A DNA stretch of 9,164 nt, taken from Modestobacter sp. Its GTDB lineage: Bacteria; Actinomycetota; Actinomycetes; Mycobacteriales; Geodermatophilaceae. Below are positions 1-5,452 of this stretch, piece after piece. Under the pieces are notes generated by a model. The model was not told where the DNA came from. It saw only the letters and a list, made by a program, of their open reading frames with translations, and ran no database searches. Position 1 is the first letter of the stretch; every line of letters begins with the position of its first letter. The stretch is taken from NCBI GenBank assembly GCA_025963425.1, contig JAOPUQ010000444.1, positions 1 to 9,164 of the forward strand. Reading direction: 5' to 3'. The position numbers and the translations under genes are program-made.

Positions 1-233
1 AGACCCAGGCCATTGACCGCAGCCACCGCATCGGTCAGGAGGAACCCGTCACCGCGTGGCGCATCATCGCCGCGCAGACCATCGACACCAGGATCGCTGA
101 GCTGATCGACAGCAAGGCGGGGCTCGCAGCCAGGGCGCTCGACGGCTCGGAGGAGGAGGTGTGGTCATCGGCCGACGTGCAGCACGAGGCGCTCGTCGCG
201 TTGTTGACGGACGCGTTGTCGGCGTTGCCGTAG
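1..233 (+). CDS. SNF2-type helicase, C-terminal end only (5'-truncated by window edge)
   Basis: The reading frame beginning at base 3 is open from the window edge to the TAG at 231-233, giving 76 residues. It opens with TQAIDRSHRIGQ, which matches helicase motif VI of SNF2/Swi2 ATPases (family consensus near QAxDRxHRIGQ). The arginines of this motif contact ATP across the cleft between the two RecA-like lobes. It continues EEPVTAWRIIAAQTIDTRIAELIDSKAGLAARALDG in two typical steps: a beta strand leading to 'TIDTRI', then the helix that in this family reads 'E.I...K..L...vldg'. The protein would be a DNA-translocating ATPase of chromatin-remodeller type; bacterial members are often stand-alone or linked to restriction and repair. 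The N-terminal domains lie outside the window, so the subfamily cannot be given. The family call is secure from motif VI; the cellular role is not. Confidence 0.88.
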   Translation, partial: TQAIDRSHRIGQEEPVTAWRIIAAQTIDTRIAELIDSKAGLAARALDGSEEEVWSSADVQHEALVALLTDALSALP

Positions 234-254
234 CCACGCGCAGCCTCACAGCCC

Positions 255-295
255 GGCCACTGACCCAGGGACTGTCGGGTCAATCGGCCGTGGCC
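255..295 (+). terminator. Possible hairpin terminator after the SNF2 gene
   Basis: GGCCAC-TGACCC (255-266) can pair with GGGTCA (277-282) and, after a 7-base bulge, GTGGCC (290-295), with a 10-base loop at 267-276. It begins 22 bases after the helicase stop. There is no T-tract, as is common for actinobacterial terminators, so this is a structural suggestion only. Confidence 0.3.
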
Positions 296-658
296 GCGAT
301 CGGTGTTCAGCGACGCCGATGAGACCGCGGTGCGCCGCCGGGGAGCGGGCGCTGGCCGCCGGTCACCCGAGCCCGACCCTACCCACAACCGCACCGGCCG
401 CCCCGCGCCGGAGCTGGTTGCCACCGTGCGGGGGGAGCGAACCCCGTCGTCCTGATGTGGGCCGGCCGGACCGCCGCGTACGGGCACCGCATCGAGAGGG
501 TGCAGGAGGCTGGAACGTCCCGTTTCCGACTGGCAGGGATGCGACTCGCCACGTGCGTCGGCACGCTGGACCCAGCCGCTGGCTCCGGACGCGCTGGCTT
601 CAGTGGCAGCCGTCGCCGCATCAGGTCGACCTGCTGGCCCTCAGCTCGTTCCGATCTC

Positions 659-666
659 AAGGAGGT
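659..666 (+). promoter_or_regulatory. Ribosome binding site that fixes the dehydrogenase start
   Basis: AAGGAGGT is a full 8-base match to the anti-Shine-Dalgarno end of 16S rRNA, 9 bases before the ATG at 676. It decides the start in favour of 676 over the in-frame ATG at 319, because the 119 extra residues from 319 show no family similarity. Confidence 0.85.
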
Positions 667-675
667 TCCGAGATC

Positions 676-1512
676 ATGCACATCGCGGTCATCGGTCTGG
701 GCAACATGGGCAGCGCACTCGCGCACCGGTTGCTTGATACGGGGCACACCGTCAGTGTGTGGAACCGGACGCCCGGACGCGCGGTGCCGCTCGTGGAGCG
801 CGGCGCGCGAGAACTTCCGTCGCCGGAGACCGGTCAAGCGTCGCCCGACGCCATCTTCATCTGTCTGACCGACGACCGCAGCGTGCTCGACGTTGCCGCG
901 CCGGATGGCGCGGCCCGGGAGAGCTGGACGAGGGCGCTCGTGGCCAGCACTGCAACGGTGTCCCCCGAGACCGTCTCGACGCTGCGAGACCTTTACGGCG
1001 AGCGCTTCGTGGCGGCCACGATCAGCGGCGCGCCGCAGGCGGTACGGTCCGGGGAGGCGACGTTCATCATCGGCGGCGGAGCGGCGGCCCGAACGGGGTT
1101 GGGCCCCGTCTGGGACGAGTTCGCCGGTCCGTTGGACGTCGGGGACGATCCCCGGCGCGCCGCCGTCGTCAAGCTGCTGCACAACAACCTGTTGCTGACC
1201 CAACTCGCGGTCGTCGCCGAAACGGTGCGGGTCGGGCGCCTTGCGGGGGTGGACGACGAGACGCTCACGACAATCCTGCAGGAATCGCCGATGATGCCGG
1301 GCGGGCTGCGAAACCGAATCGCGGGGTTGTTCGATCCCGCCCACGCCGGCTGGTTCAGCAGCCCACTTGCGACGAAGGACCTCGACCTGGTCCTGGGCCT
1401 GGCGCCAGAAGGGACTCGATTGCCCGTCACACAGGCCGCCCGTGACGCTTACCTCCAGGTCGGTCGTGAAGGCTGGGGCTCGGCAGACATCACAGCGGTG
1501 ATCGAGCTGTAG
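676..1512 (+). CDS. NAD(P)-dependent beta-hydroxyacid dehydrogenase (3-hydroxyisobutyrate dehydrogenase family)
   Basis: The 278-residue product begins MHIAVIGLGNMG, a Rossmann-fold GxGxxG dinucleotide site (residues 7-12). WNRTPGR follows at 29-35; Asn-Arg after the second beta strand usually favours NADP(H) over NAD(H). The substrate loop ISGAPQAVRSGEATFIIGG (116-134) corresponds to the family's DAPVSGG...G region. K166 in KLLHNN is the likely catalytic lysine, and KDLDLVL (234-240) is the conserved helix of the all-alpha C-terminal domain. Length is slightly under the usual 290-300. Family members oxidise or reduce short beta-hydroxy acids (3-hydroxyisobutyrate, tartronate semialdehyde, related aldehydes); no residue here settles the substrate. 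Codon use is less GC-biased than the gal genes: 14 of the first 84 codons end in A or T, against 3 of 80 in galT. The gene stands alone, and its stop abuts a transposase-like remnant. Confidence 0.88.
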   Translation: MHIAVIGLGNMGSALAHRLLDTGHTVSVWNRTPGRAVPLVERGARELPSPETGQASPDAIFICLTDDRSVLDVAAPDGAARESWTRALVASTATVSPETVSTLRDLYGERFVAATISGAPQAVRSGEATFIIGGGAAARTGLGPVWDEFAGPLDVGDDPRRAAVVKLLHNNLLLTQLAVVAETVRVGRLAGVDDETLTTILQESPMMPGGLRNRIAGLFDPAHAGWFSSPLATKDLDLVLGLAPEGTRLPVTQAARDAYLQVGREGWGSADITAVIEL

Positions 1513-1608
1513 CTGTAGTGCCCCACGGGTTTGTTGACACCGACGCAGCTGATCGGTGGCCGTCCGCCGAGTGCGGTGATGGTGTCGTTGTGCAGCCGGC
1601 CGGGCACG
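1513..1608 (-). pseudogene. Degenerate C-terminal fragment of an IS481-type transposase (probable)
   Basis: Read on the minus strand, this stretch encodes RLHNDTITALGGRPPISCVG followed by VNKPVGHYS. IS481-family (DDE, rve-type) transposases usually end in a segment like 'RPH-TALGGRPPISRV-NLSGHYS', so the fragment resembles that tail with a small insertion and no stop after the final Ser. No upstream transposase sequence follows, so only a scar remains. It lies directly against the dehydrogenase stop, where the hexamer CTGTAG is repeated in tandem (1507-1518). The identification is from memory of the family's C-terminal motif and needs a search. Confidence 0.42.
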
Positions 1609-1694
1609 GTGGCTGCCTGGTCTGAGCCGGAGGCGAAGGGCGGGCGTAGGCCCATTACTCGAGACGGGTGCGGGCCGGCGGTCGAGTTGCGCTT

Positions 1695-1713
1695 CCTCAC
1701 GCACAGCGTGAGG
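1695..1713. repeat. Perfect 8-bp inverted repeat with 3-base loop (possible terminator of the 1798-2394 gene)
   Basis: CCTCACGC and GCGTGAGG pair perfectly around ACA. It lies 82 bases beyond the stop of the minus-strand membrane-protein gene, in the gap facing the dehydrogenase, so it could end transcription from that side. There is no T-run, and it may instead be part of the mobile-element debris. Confidence 0.35.
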
Positions 1714-1797
1714 GGCCGTTGTCGTCTCCGGAGGCGCTCGACCGGCTCTCCGGCCTCCCGGTGATTCCCCGGTCCGCGTGCGGGTCGCTGCCCGCGC

Positions 1798-2394
1798 CTA
1801 CGAGGCCTCCGCGCGGCGCGGGAGGTGCCCGCCCACCCCGGTGCGCGCGGGGCCCATCCGAATGAGCTCGGCGTAGGCGGCGGTGTGCAGCCGCAGGCCC
1901 AGGGCGGCCTCCTCGGCGTCCCGGGCCAGGCTCTCGTCCGCTGCGGGCACCAGCATGGCCGTACCGACGGCCTCGTGCAGGGAGGCGAGGCTGCCCAGGT
2001 GGCGGTCGGCCTGGGCGAGGAGGTCGTGCCCGGCCGTCGGAGAGCCCACGAGGTGGCCCAGGCCCGCGCGGATCCGACGGCCCTCGACCTCGAGTCGGGA
2101 CAGCACCGTGGGGACGTCGCCCAGGTGGACGCCGGCTCGCTGGGCCGCGGTGACGCGCTGGCGCAGCAGCCGGTGCCCGCGGGAGATACGGAGGGCCTGC
2201 AGGGCTGCGGCACGATTCGGTGTGGGACGCAGGCGGCACGCGGTGAGGGTGAGCATGCCGTCGGCGACGAGTTGGGTCCCGGTCACGACGAGCCGGCTGC
2301 GCAGGAGCCGGCGCAGCACCAGCCAGGTGATCGTGACGAGGAGCCCGACGACGAGCAGGGCGACGAGGGCGGCGACGGTCAGGAACTCGAGCAT
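1798..2394 (-). CDS. Small single-pass membrane protein of unknown function
   Basis: I do not recognise this 198-residue protein. The start chosen is the ATG at 2394, which has GGGAGAG just upstream and begins MLEFLTVAALVALLVVG; a longer frame from 2466 adds 24 residues that look non-coding. Residues 4-27 form one strong hydrophobic helix followed by RRLLRSR, so by the positive-inside rule the N-terminus faces out and the rest is cytoplasmic. Residues 60-180 are Ala/Leu/Arg/Glu-rich and mostly helical, with heptad-like spacing (RAAALQALRISRGHRLLRQR, HLGSLASLHEAVGTAM), suggesting a helical bundle or coiled coil. There is no catalytic motif. Strong third-position GC supports real coding. It stands alone, with a candidate promoter at 2469-2497 and convergent to the dehydrogenase. 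Confidence 0.72.
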   Translation of the reverse strand: MLEFLTVAALVALLVVGLLVTITWLVLRRLLRSRLVVTGTQLVADGMLTLTACRLRPTPNRAAALQALRISRGHRLLRQRVTAAQRAGVHLGDVPTVLSRLEVEGRRIRAGLGHLVGSPTAGHDLLAQADRHLGSLASLHEAVGTAMLVPAADESLARDAEEAALGLRLHTAAYAELIRMGPARTGVGGHLPRRAEAS

Positions 2395-2468
2395 CCGGCT
2401 CTCCCGGGGTGTCGAACGGGTGGTGGCGCGATCGTCGACGGGAACGGCGCGACCGCCTGGGGCCACCG

Positions 2469-2497
2469 ACTATGCGCCAGGCCGGGCAGCACTTCCA
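2469..2497 (-). promoter_or_regulatory. Candidate promoter of the membrane-protein gene
   Basis: On the minus strand TGGAAG (2497-2492) and CATAGT (2474-2469) are separated by 17 bases. They match the -35 (TTGACA) and -10 (TATAAT) consensus at 3 and 4 of 6 positions. Transcription would begin near 2462, leaving a leader of about 70 bases before the ATG at 2394. Confidence 0.33.
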
Positions 2498-2597
2498 GGG
2501 TCACCCCGGCGCGTGCCGCGATCCGCGGAGACAGGCACCGCCCCGCTGCTCGTCCCGGGGCCCGAGGGGGCCCGTCGATCCGCCCGCCAGACCCGTG

Positions 2598-2603
2598 TAT
2601 GGT
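2598..2603 (+). promoter_or_regulatory. Possible -10 box of the tRNA-like gene
   Basis: TATGGT lies 12 bases before the first base of the tRNA-like gene, so transcription would start about 5 bases ahead of the mature 5' end. The expected -35 position (around 2574-2580) has no good TTGACA match. Confidence 0.32.
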
Positions 2604-2615
2604 GGTCATTACCGA

Positions 2616-2689
2616 CGCGGGGTGGAGCAGCTGGGTTGCTCGCTGGGCTCGTAACCCTGTGGTCACAGGTTAAAATCGTGGCCCCGCTA
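2616..2689 (+). tRNA. Initiator-type tRNA-like gene with CGT anticodon; probably decayed or altered
   Basis: The stretch folds as a cloverleaf. The acceptor stem CGCGGGG (2616-2622) pairs with CCCCGCT (2682-2688) except C1:U72. D stem GAGC/GCTC (2625-2628 with 2638-2641) is intact. The anticodon stem is CTGGG/CCCTG (2643-2647 with 2655-2659), with loop CTCGTAA. Three bacterial initiator hallmarks remain: the C1:U72 mismatch, A11:U24, and three G:C pairs closing the anticodon stem. The anticodon (2650-2652) is CGT, complementary to ACG, where an initiator should have CAT. Defects are a T:T mismatch in the anticodon stem, A:G and G:G mismatches in the T stem (2665-2669 with 2677-2681), and T loop TTAAAAT, which lacks the C56 that normally pairs with G19. 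CCA is not encoded (A73 is followed by CTCCA). It keeps a -10-like box and a strong terminator. It is either a pseudogene of an initiator copy or a deliberately variant tRNA; the T-arm damage favours the first. Confidence 0.75.
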
Positions 2690-2697
2690 CTCCAGGT

Positions 2698-2727
2698 GGG
2701 CCCGGTCACCGCGTGGTGACCGGGCCC
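2698..2727 (+). terminator. Strong hairpin terminator behind the tRNA-like gene
   Basis: GGGCCCGGTCACC (2698-2710) and GGTGACCGGGCCC (2715-2727) form a perfect 13-bp stem with a GCGT loop. A weakly T-rich run, TCTGTCTGTCC, follows. It starts 8 bases after the tRNA-like 3' end, the usual arrangement for an actinobacterial tRNA terminator, and separates that unit from galT. Confidence 0.8.
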
Positions 2728-2773
2728 TCTGTCTGTCCGCTGCCCGGTCCCTCGCCGGTCCGGGTGCGGGCGT

Positions 2774-2784
2774 GTGCAGTGCAC
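2774..2784. promoter_or_regulatory. Short palindrome upstream of galT (possible operator)
   Basis: GTGCA-G-TGCAC is a perfect 5-1-5 palindrome between the terminator and the galT ribosome site (GAGAGGG, 2791-2797). Its place suits a regulator site for the gal operon, but 5-base arms are common by chance in such DNA. Confidence 0.22.
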
Positions 2785-2801
2785 CGACGTGAGAGGGATC
2801 C

Positions 2802-3938
2802 ATGCAGTCCGAGAGCGGCGGGTCGTCCTGGCCCGGACAGGTCACCGTGCGGCAGCTGGCCGACGGCCGGGAGATCCGGTACTTCGACGACCGGGCCACC
2901 GGCACCCCGGTCCACGGGGCGGTCGACACCCGGCCGCTGCCCGAGCCGCCGCACGCCGGGGAGCTGCGCCTGGACGTCCTCACCGGTGAGTGGGTGACCA
3001 TCGCCGGGCACCGGATGAACCGCACCTTCCTGCCCAGTGCCGCCGACTGCCCGCTGGACCCCACCCGCGACCCGGCGCGCCCCACCGAGGTCCCCGACGC
3101 CGACTACGACGTCGTGGTGTTCGCCAACCGCTTCCCCAGCTACGCCCCGCTCGCCGGGGGCCCGGCCTCCGCCGGCCATCCCGAGGTGCTGGGCCCGCCG
3201 GACCGCCCGGCCCTGGGGCACTGCGACGTCATCGTCTTCTCCAGCGACCACGAGGCCTCCGTCGTGGACCTGCCGGCCGAGCGGCTGCGGACCATCGTCG
3301 AGGCCTGGGCGCAGCGCACCGCGGAGCTGTCGGCGGACCCGGCGGTGGCCGGGGTGTTCGTCTTCGAGAACTCCGGCGAGGAGATCGGGGTGACGCTGAG
3401 CCACCCGCACGGACAGGTCTACGCCTACCCGGTCGTCCCCCCGCGGTCGGCGCAGCTGATCGGGCGCGCCCGGCAGCACCGCGCGGCCACCGGCGGCAAC
3501 CTGCTGGCCGACGTGCTGGCCGCCGAGCTCTCCGAGGGCCGCCGGGTCGTGCTCCGCGGCGAGCACTTCTCCGCCTACGTGCCCCGGGCGGCCCGCTGGC
3601 CGGTCGAGGTGCACCTGGCGCCGCACCGCGACGTCCCCGACCTGGCCGCCCTGGACGACGCCGAGCGCGACGAGCTCGGCGGCATCTACCAGGAACTGCT
3701 GCGCCGGGTGAACCGCTTCCATCCCGGCGTCGACCGGGTGCCCTACATCTCCGGCTGGCACCAGGCCCCGACCGGCGCGGACCGGGAGCTGGGCCGGCTG
3801 CACCTGCAGCTGTTCTCGCTGCTGCGCGCCCCCGGCAAGCTCAAGTACCTGGCCGGTTCGGAGTCCGGCATGGGCGCCTGGGTGAACGACACGACCCCGG
3901 AGCGGATCGCCGACCGGCTGCGCGAGGTGGGTGCGTGA
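2802..3938 (+). CDS. galT: Galactose-1-phosphate uridylyltransferase
   Basis: This 378-residue HIT-superfamily enzyme exchanges UMP between UDP-glucose and galactose-1-phosphate in the cytoplasmic Leloir pathway. The active site HPHGQ is at 201-205, so H203 should be the nucleotide-carrying histidine (H166 in E. coli). Other family blocks are DYDVVVFANRFPS (101-113), FVFENSGEEIGVTLSHPHGQ (186-205) and the C-terminal GWHQAP...LHLQLFS region (318-339). Of the E. coli structural metal ligands, the equivalents of C52, H115 and H164 appear to be C83, H150 and H201. The second cysteine of the CxxC pair is Asp (CPLD, 83-86). Start ATG 2802 follows GAGAGGG. The galK start overlaps its stop by four bases, so the two are translationally coupled. 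It opens a probable galT-galK-GNAT-dsbA operon; galE is not in the window. Confidence 0.96.
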   Translation: MQSESGGSSWPGQVTVRQLADGREIRYFDDRATGTPVHGAVDTRPLPEPPHAGELRLDVLTGEWVTIAGHRMNRTFLPSAADCPLDPTRDPARPTEVPDADYDVVVFANRFPSYAPLAGGPASAGHPEVLGPPDRPALGHCDVIVFSSDHEASVVDLPAERLRTIVEAWAQRTAELSADPAVAGVFVFENSGEEIGVTLSHPHGQVYAYPVVPPRSAQLIGRARQHRAATGGNLLADVLAAELSEGRRVVLRGEHFSAYVPRAARWPVEVHLAPHRDVPDLAALDDAERDELGGIYQELLRRVNRFHPGVDRVPYISGWHQAPTGADRELGRLHLQLFSLLRAPGKLKYLAGSESGMGAWVNDTTPERIADRLREVGA

Positions 3939-5098
3939 CCGGCGGCCAGGAACAGTCGGACCGGGCCGTCGCCGAGCTGGCGCGCGCCTGGGGCGCCGAG
4001 CCGGACGGCGTGTGGACCGCGCCCGGCCGGGTCAACCTGATCGGCGAGCACGTCGACTACAACGGCGGGCGCTGCCTTCCCCTGGCGCTGGACCGGGTCA
4101 CGGCCGCGGCGGTGCGGGTCCGCGAGGACGACCAGGTGCGGCTGGCCAGCGACGACCCCGACGCCGAGCCGTTCACCGGCCGGCTCTCCGAGCTCGGCCC
4201 GGGGAGCGTGTCGGGCTGGGCCGCCTACGCCGCCGGCGTGCTCTGGGCGCTGCAGAAGGCCGGCATCGAGGTGCCCGGCATGGACGTCGCGGTGTCCAGT
4301 GACGTGCCGTTGGGCGCCGGGCTGTCCAGCTCCGCGTCGCTGGAGTGCGCGGTCGCCCTGGCCGCGGCCGAGCTGGCCGGGCGCGCCGACGCCCCGGCGC
4401 TGCGCCGGCTGCTGGTCGAGGCCGCCATCCGGGCCGAGAACGAGGTCGTGGGCGCCGCCACCGGCGGCATGGACCAGACCGTGGCGATGCTGGCGGAGGA
4501 GGGTGCGGCCCTGCTCATCGACACCCGGGACGGTGCGACGGAGCCGGTGCCGCTGGGCCTGGCCGAGGCCGGTCTGCAGCTGCTGGTGATCGACACCCGG
4601 GTGCGGCACGCCCTGGCCGACGGGCAGTACGGGCAGCGCCGGGCCGACTGCGAGGAGGCGGCGCGGCTGCTCGGTGTGGGTCTGCTCGGCGAGGCCACAC
4701 CGGCCGACGTCGACCGGTTGACCGATCCGCGGTTGCGGGCCCGCGCCCGGCACGTGGTCAGCGAGATCGCCCGGGTCGACGAGCTGGTTGCCCTGGTGCG
4801 GGCCGAGCGGGTGGCCGAGTGCGGCCCGCTGCTGGACGCCTCGCATGCCTCGCTGCGCGACGACTACGAGGTGTCGGCGGTGGAGCTGGACACGGTCGTC
4901 GCGGCCGCGACCGCCGCCGGCGCGCTGGGCGCGCGGATGACGGGGGGCGGGTTCGGCGGCTCGGCCATCGCGCTGGTGCCCGAGCACGCGGTGTCCGACG
5001 TCGAGGCCGCGGTGGTCAGCGCCTGTGCGGAGCGCGGTCTGACCCGGCCGGCCACGCTCGTGGTCACCTCCGGCCCGGCGGCCCGCCGGCTGTCCTGA
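3935..5098 (+). CDS. galK: Galactokinase (GHMP kinase family)
   Basis: The 387-residue product phosphorylates alpha-D-galactose with ATP to galactose-1-phosphate, the substrate of GalT. It carries the galactokinase signature GRVNLIGEHVDYNGG (31-45), the GHMP ATP-binding loop PLGAGLSSSASLE (125-137), and the C-terminal motif GARMTGGGFGG (332-342). Expected catalytic residues are R32 and D180 (in GGMDQ), matching R28 and D174 of E. coli GalK. The start is GTG 3935, whose last two bases belong to the galT TGA (GTGA overlap), with GAGGTGG at 3924-3930 as ribosome site. The frame stays open upstream inside galT, but residues before this GTG are Arg/Pro/Gly-rich shadow sequence. Length is normal (about 380-390). 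A 50-base gap leads to the GNAT gene. Confidence 0.96.
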   Translation: MTGGQEQSDRAVAELARAWGAEPDGVWTAPGRVNLIGEHVDYNGGRCLPLALDRVTAAAVRVREDDQVRLASDDPDAEPFTGRLSELGPGSVSGWAAYAAGVLWALQKAGIEVPGMDVAVSSDVPLGAGLSSSASLECAVALAAAELAGRADAPALRRLLVEAAIRAENEVVGAATGGMDQTVAMLAEEGAALLIDTRDGATEPVPLGLAEAGLQLLVIDTRVRHALADGQYGQRRADCEEAARLLGVGLLGEATPADVDRLTDPRLRARARHVVSEIARVDELVALVRAERVAECGPLLDASHASLRDDYEVSAVELDTVVAAATAAGALGARMTGGGFGGSAIALVPEHAVSDVEAAVVSACAERGLTRPATLVVTSGPAARRLS

Positions 5099-5148
5099 CC
5101 GGCGGGGAACGGGGAACAGCGGGCCGGGCGCGGCGCGTTCGAGGGGCC

Positions 5149-5442
5149 ATGGAACCGACCGTGACCGATGCGCCGGAGAGCAGCCGCTACGAGATCCGGG
5201 ACGGCGACCGCCTGCTGGGCCTGGCCGCCTACCAGCGCCGCGGCGACCAGGTGGTGTTCACCCACACCGAGGTCGAGGACAGCCAGGAGCACTCGGGTCT
5301 GGGCAGCCGGCTGGTGCGCGGCGCCCTGGACGACGTCCGCAGGTCCGGGGGCACCGTCGTCCCGTTGTGCTCGTTCGTGAAGGGCTGGATCGAGCGGCAC
5401 CCCGAGTACCGCGACCTGGTCGACGCCCCCGCCGAGCACTGA
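5149..5442 (+). CDS. Small GNAT-fold acetyltransferase-like protein (YjdJ/NATD1 type)
   Basis: This 97-residue protein resembles the minimal GNAT-like family that includes E. coli YjdJ and animal NATD1 (COG2388). Visible blocks are YEIRDGDRLLGLAAYQR (14-30), VVFTHTEVEDSQEHSGLGSRLV (35-56, with the acetyl-CoA loop HSGLGSRLV) and GTVVPLCSFVKGWIERHPEYRDLV (68-91). The VPLCsF...I.rHPEY.dLV ending is the hallmark of this family. Substrates are unknown, and some members may not be active acetyltransferases. ATG 5149 is taken as the start, but GAGGGG lies only two bases before it; a GTG at 5161 is an alternative giving 93 residues. It sits between galK and the dsbA-like gene on the same strand, and its TGA falls inside the next gene's ribosome site region, so it is probably co-transcribed. 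No link to galactose use is evident. Confidence 0.85.
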   Translation: MEPTVTDAPESSRYEIRDGDRLLGLAAYQRRGDQVVFTHTEVEDSQEHSGLGSRLVRGALDDVRRSGGTVVPLCSFVKGWIERHPEYRDLVDAPAEH

Positions 5443-5452
5443 GGTCGGTGCA

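Larger units (their letters stand above)
234..675. other. 442-base intergenic stretch without a convincing gene
   Basis: Open frames cross this stretch on both strands, but their translations are rich in Arg, Pro and Ala without family motifs, as expected of random high-GC DNA. The only structures picked out are the hairpin at 255-295 and the ribosome site at its right end. No tRNA fold or clear sigma-70 promoter was found. It is long compared with the short gaps to the right, and could hold decayed sequence or an unrecognised promoter for the dehydrogenase. Confidence 0.5.

Noticed and set aside
319..675. N-terminal extension of the dehydrogenase from the ATG at 319
   Set aside because: The extra 119 residues lack family similarity, and AAGGAGGT nine bases before ATG 676, followed by the Rossmann motif, fixes the start there.
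379..1704. Long minus-strand open frame opposite the dehydrogenase
   Set aside because: No recognisable motif and Arg/His/Gln-rich composition; an antisense shadow caused by high GC. Only its short 1513-1608 neighbourhood, in another minus frame, resembled anything.
2616..2801. T-box or other tRNA-sensing leader for galT
   Set aside because: The structure is a whole cloverleaf with its own terminator, not a T-box stem with specifier loop and antiterminator, and galT is not a T-box target.
2990..3934. Open galK frame extending back through galT
   Set aside because: It is an Arg/Pro/Gly-rich shadow of galT in another frame; galK motifs begin only after GTG 3935, which overlaps the galT stop in the usual coupled way.
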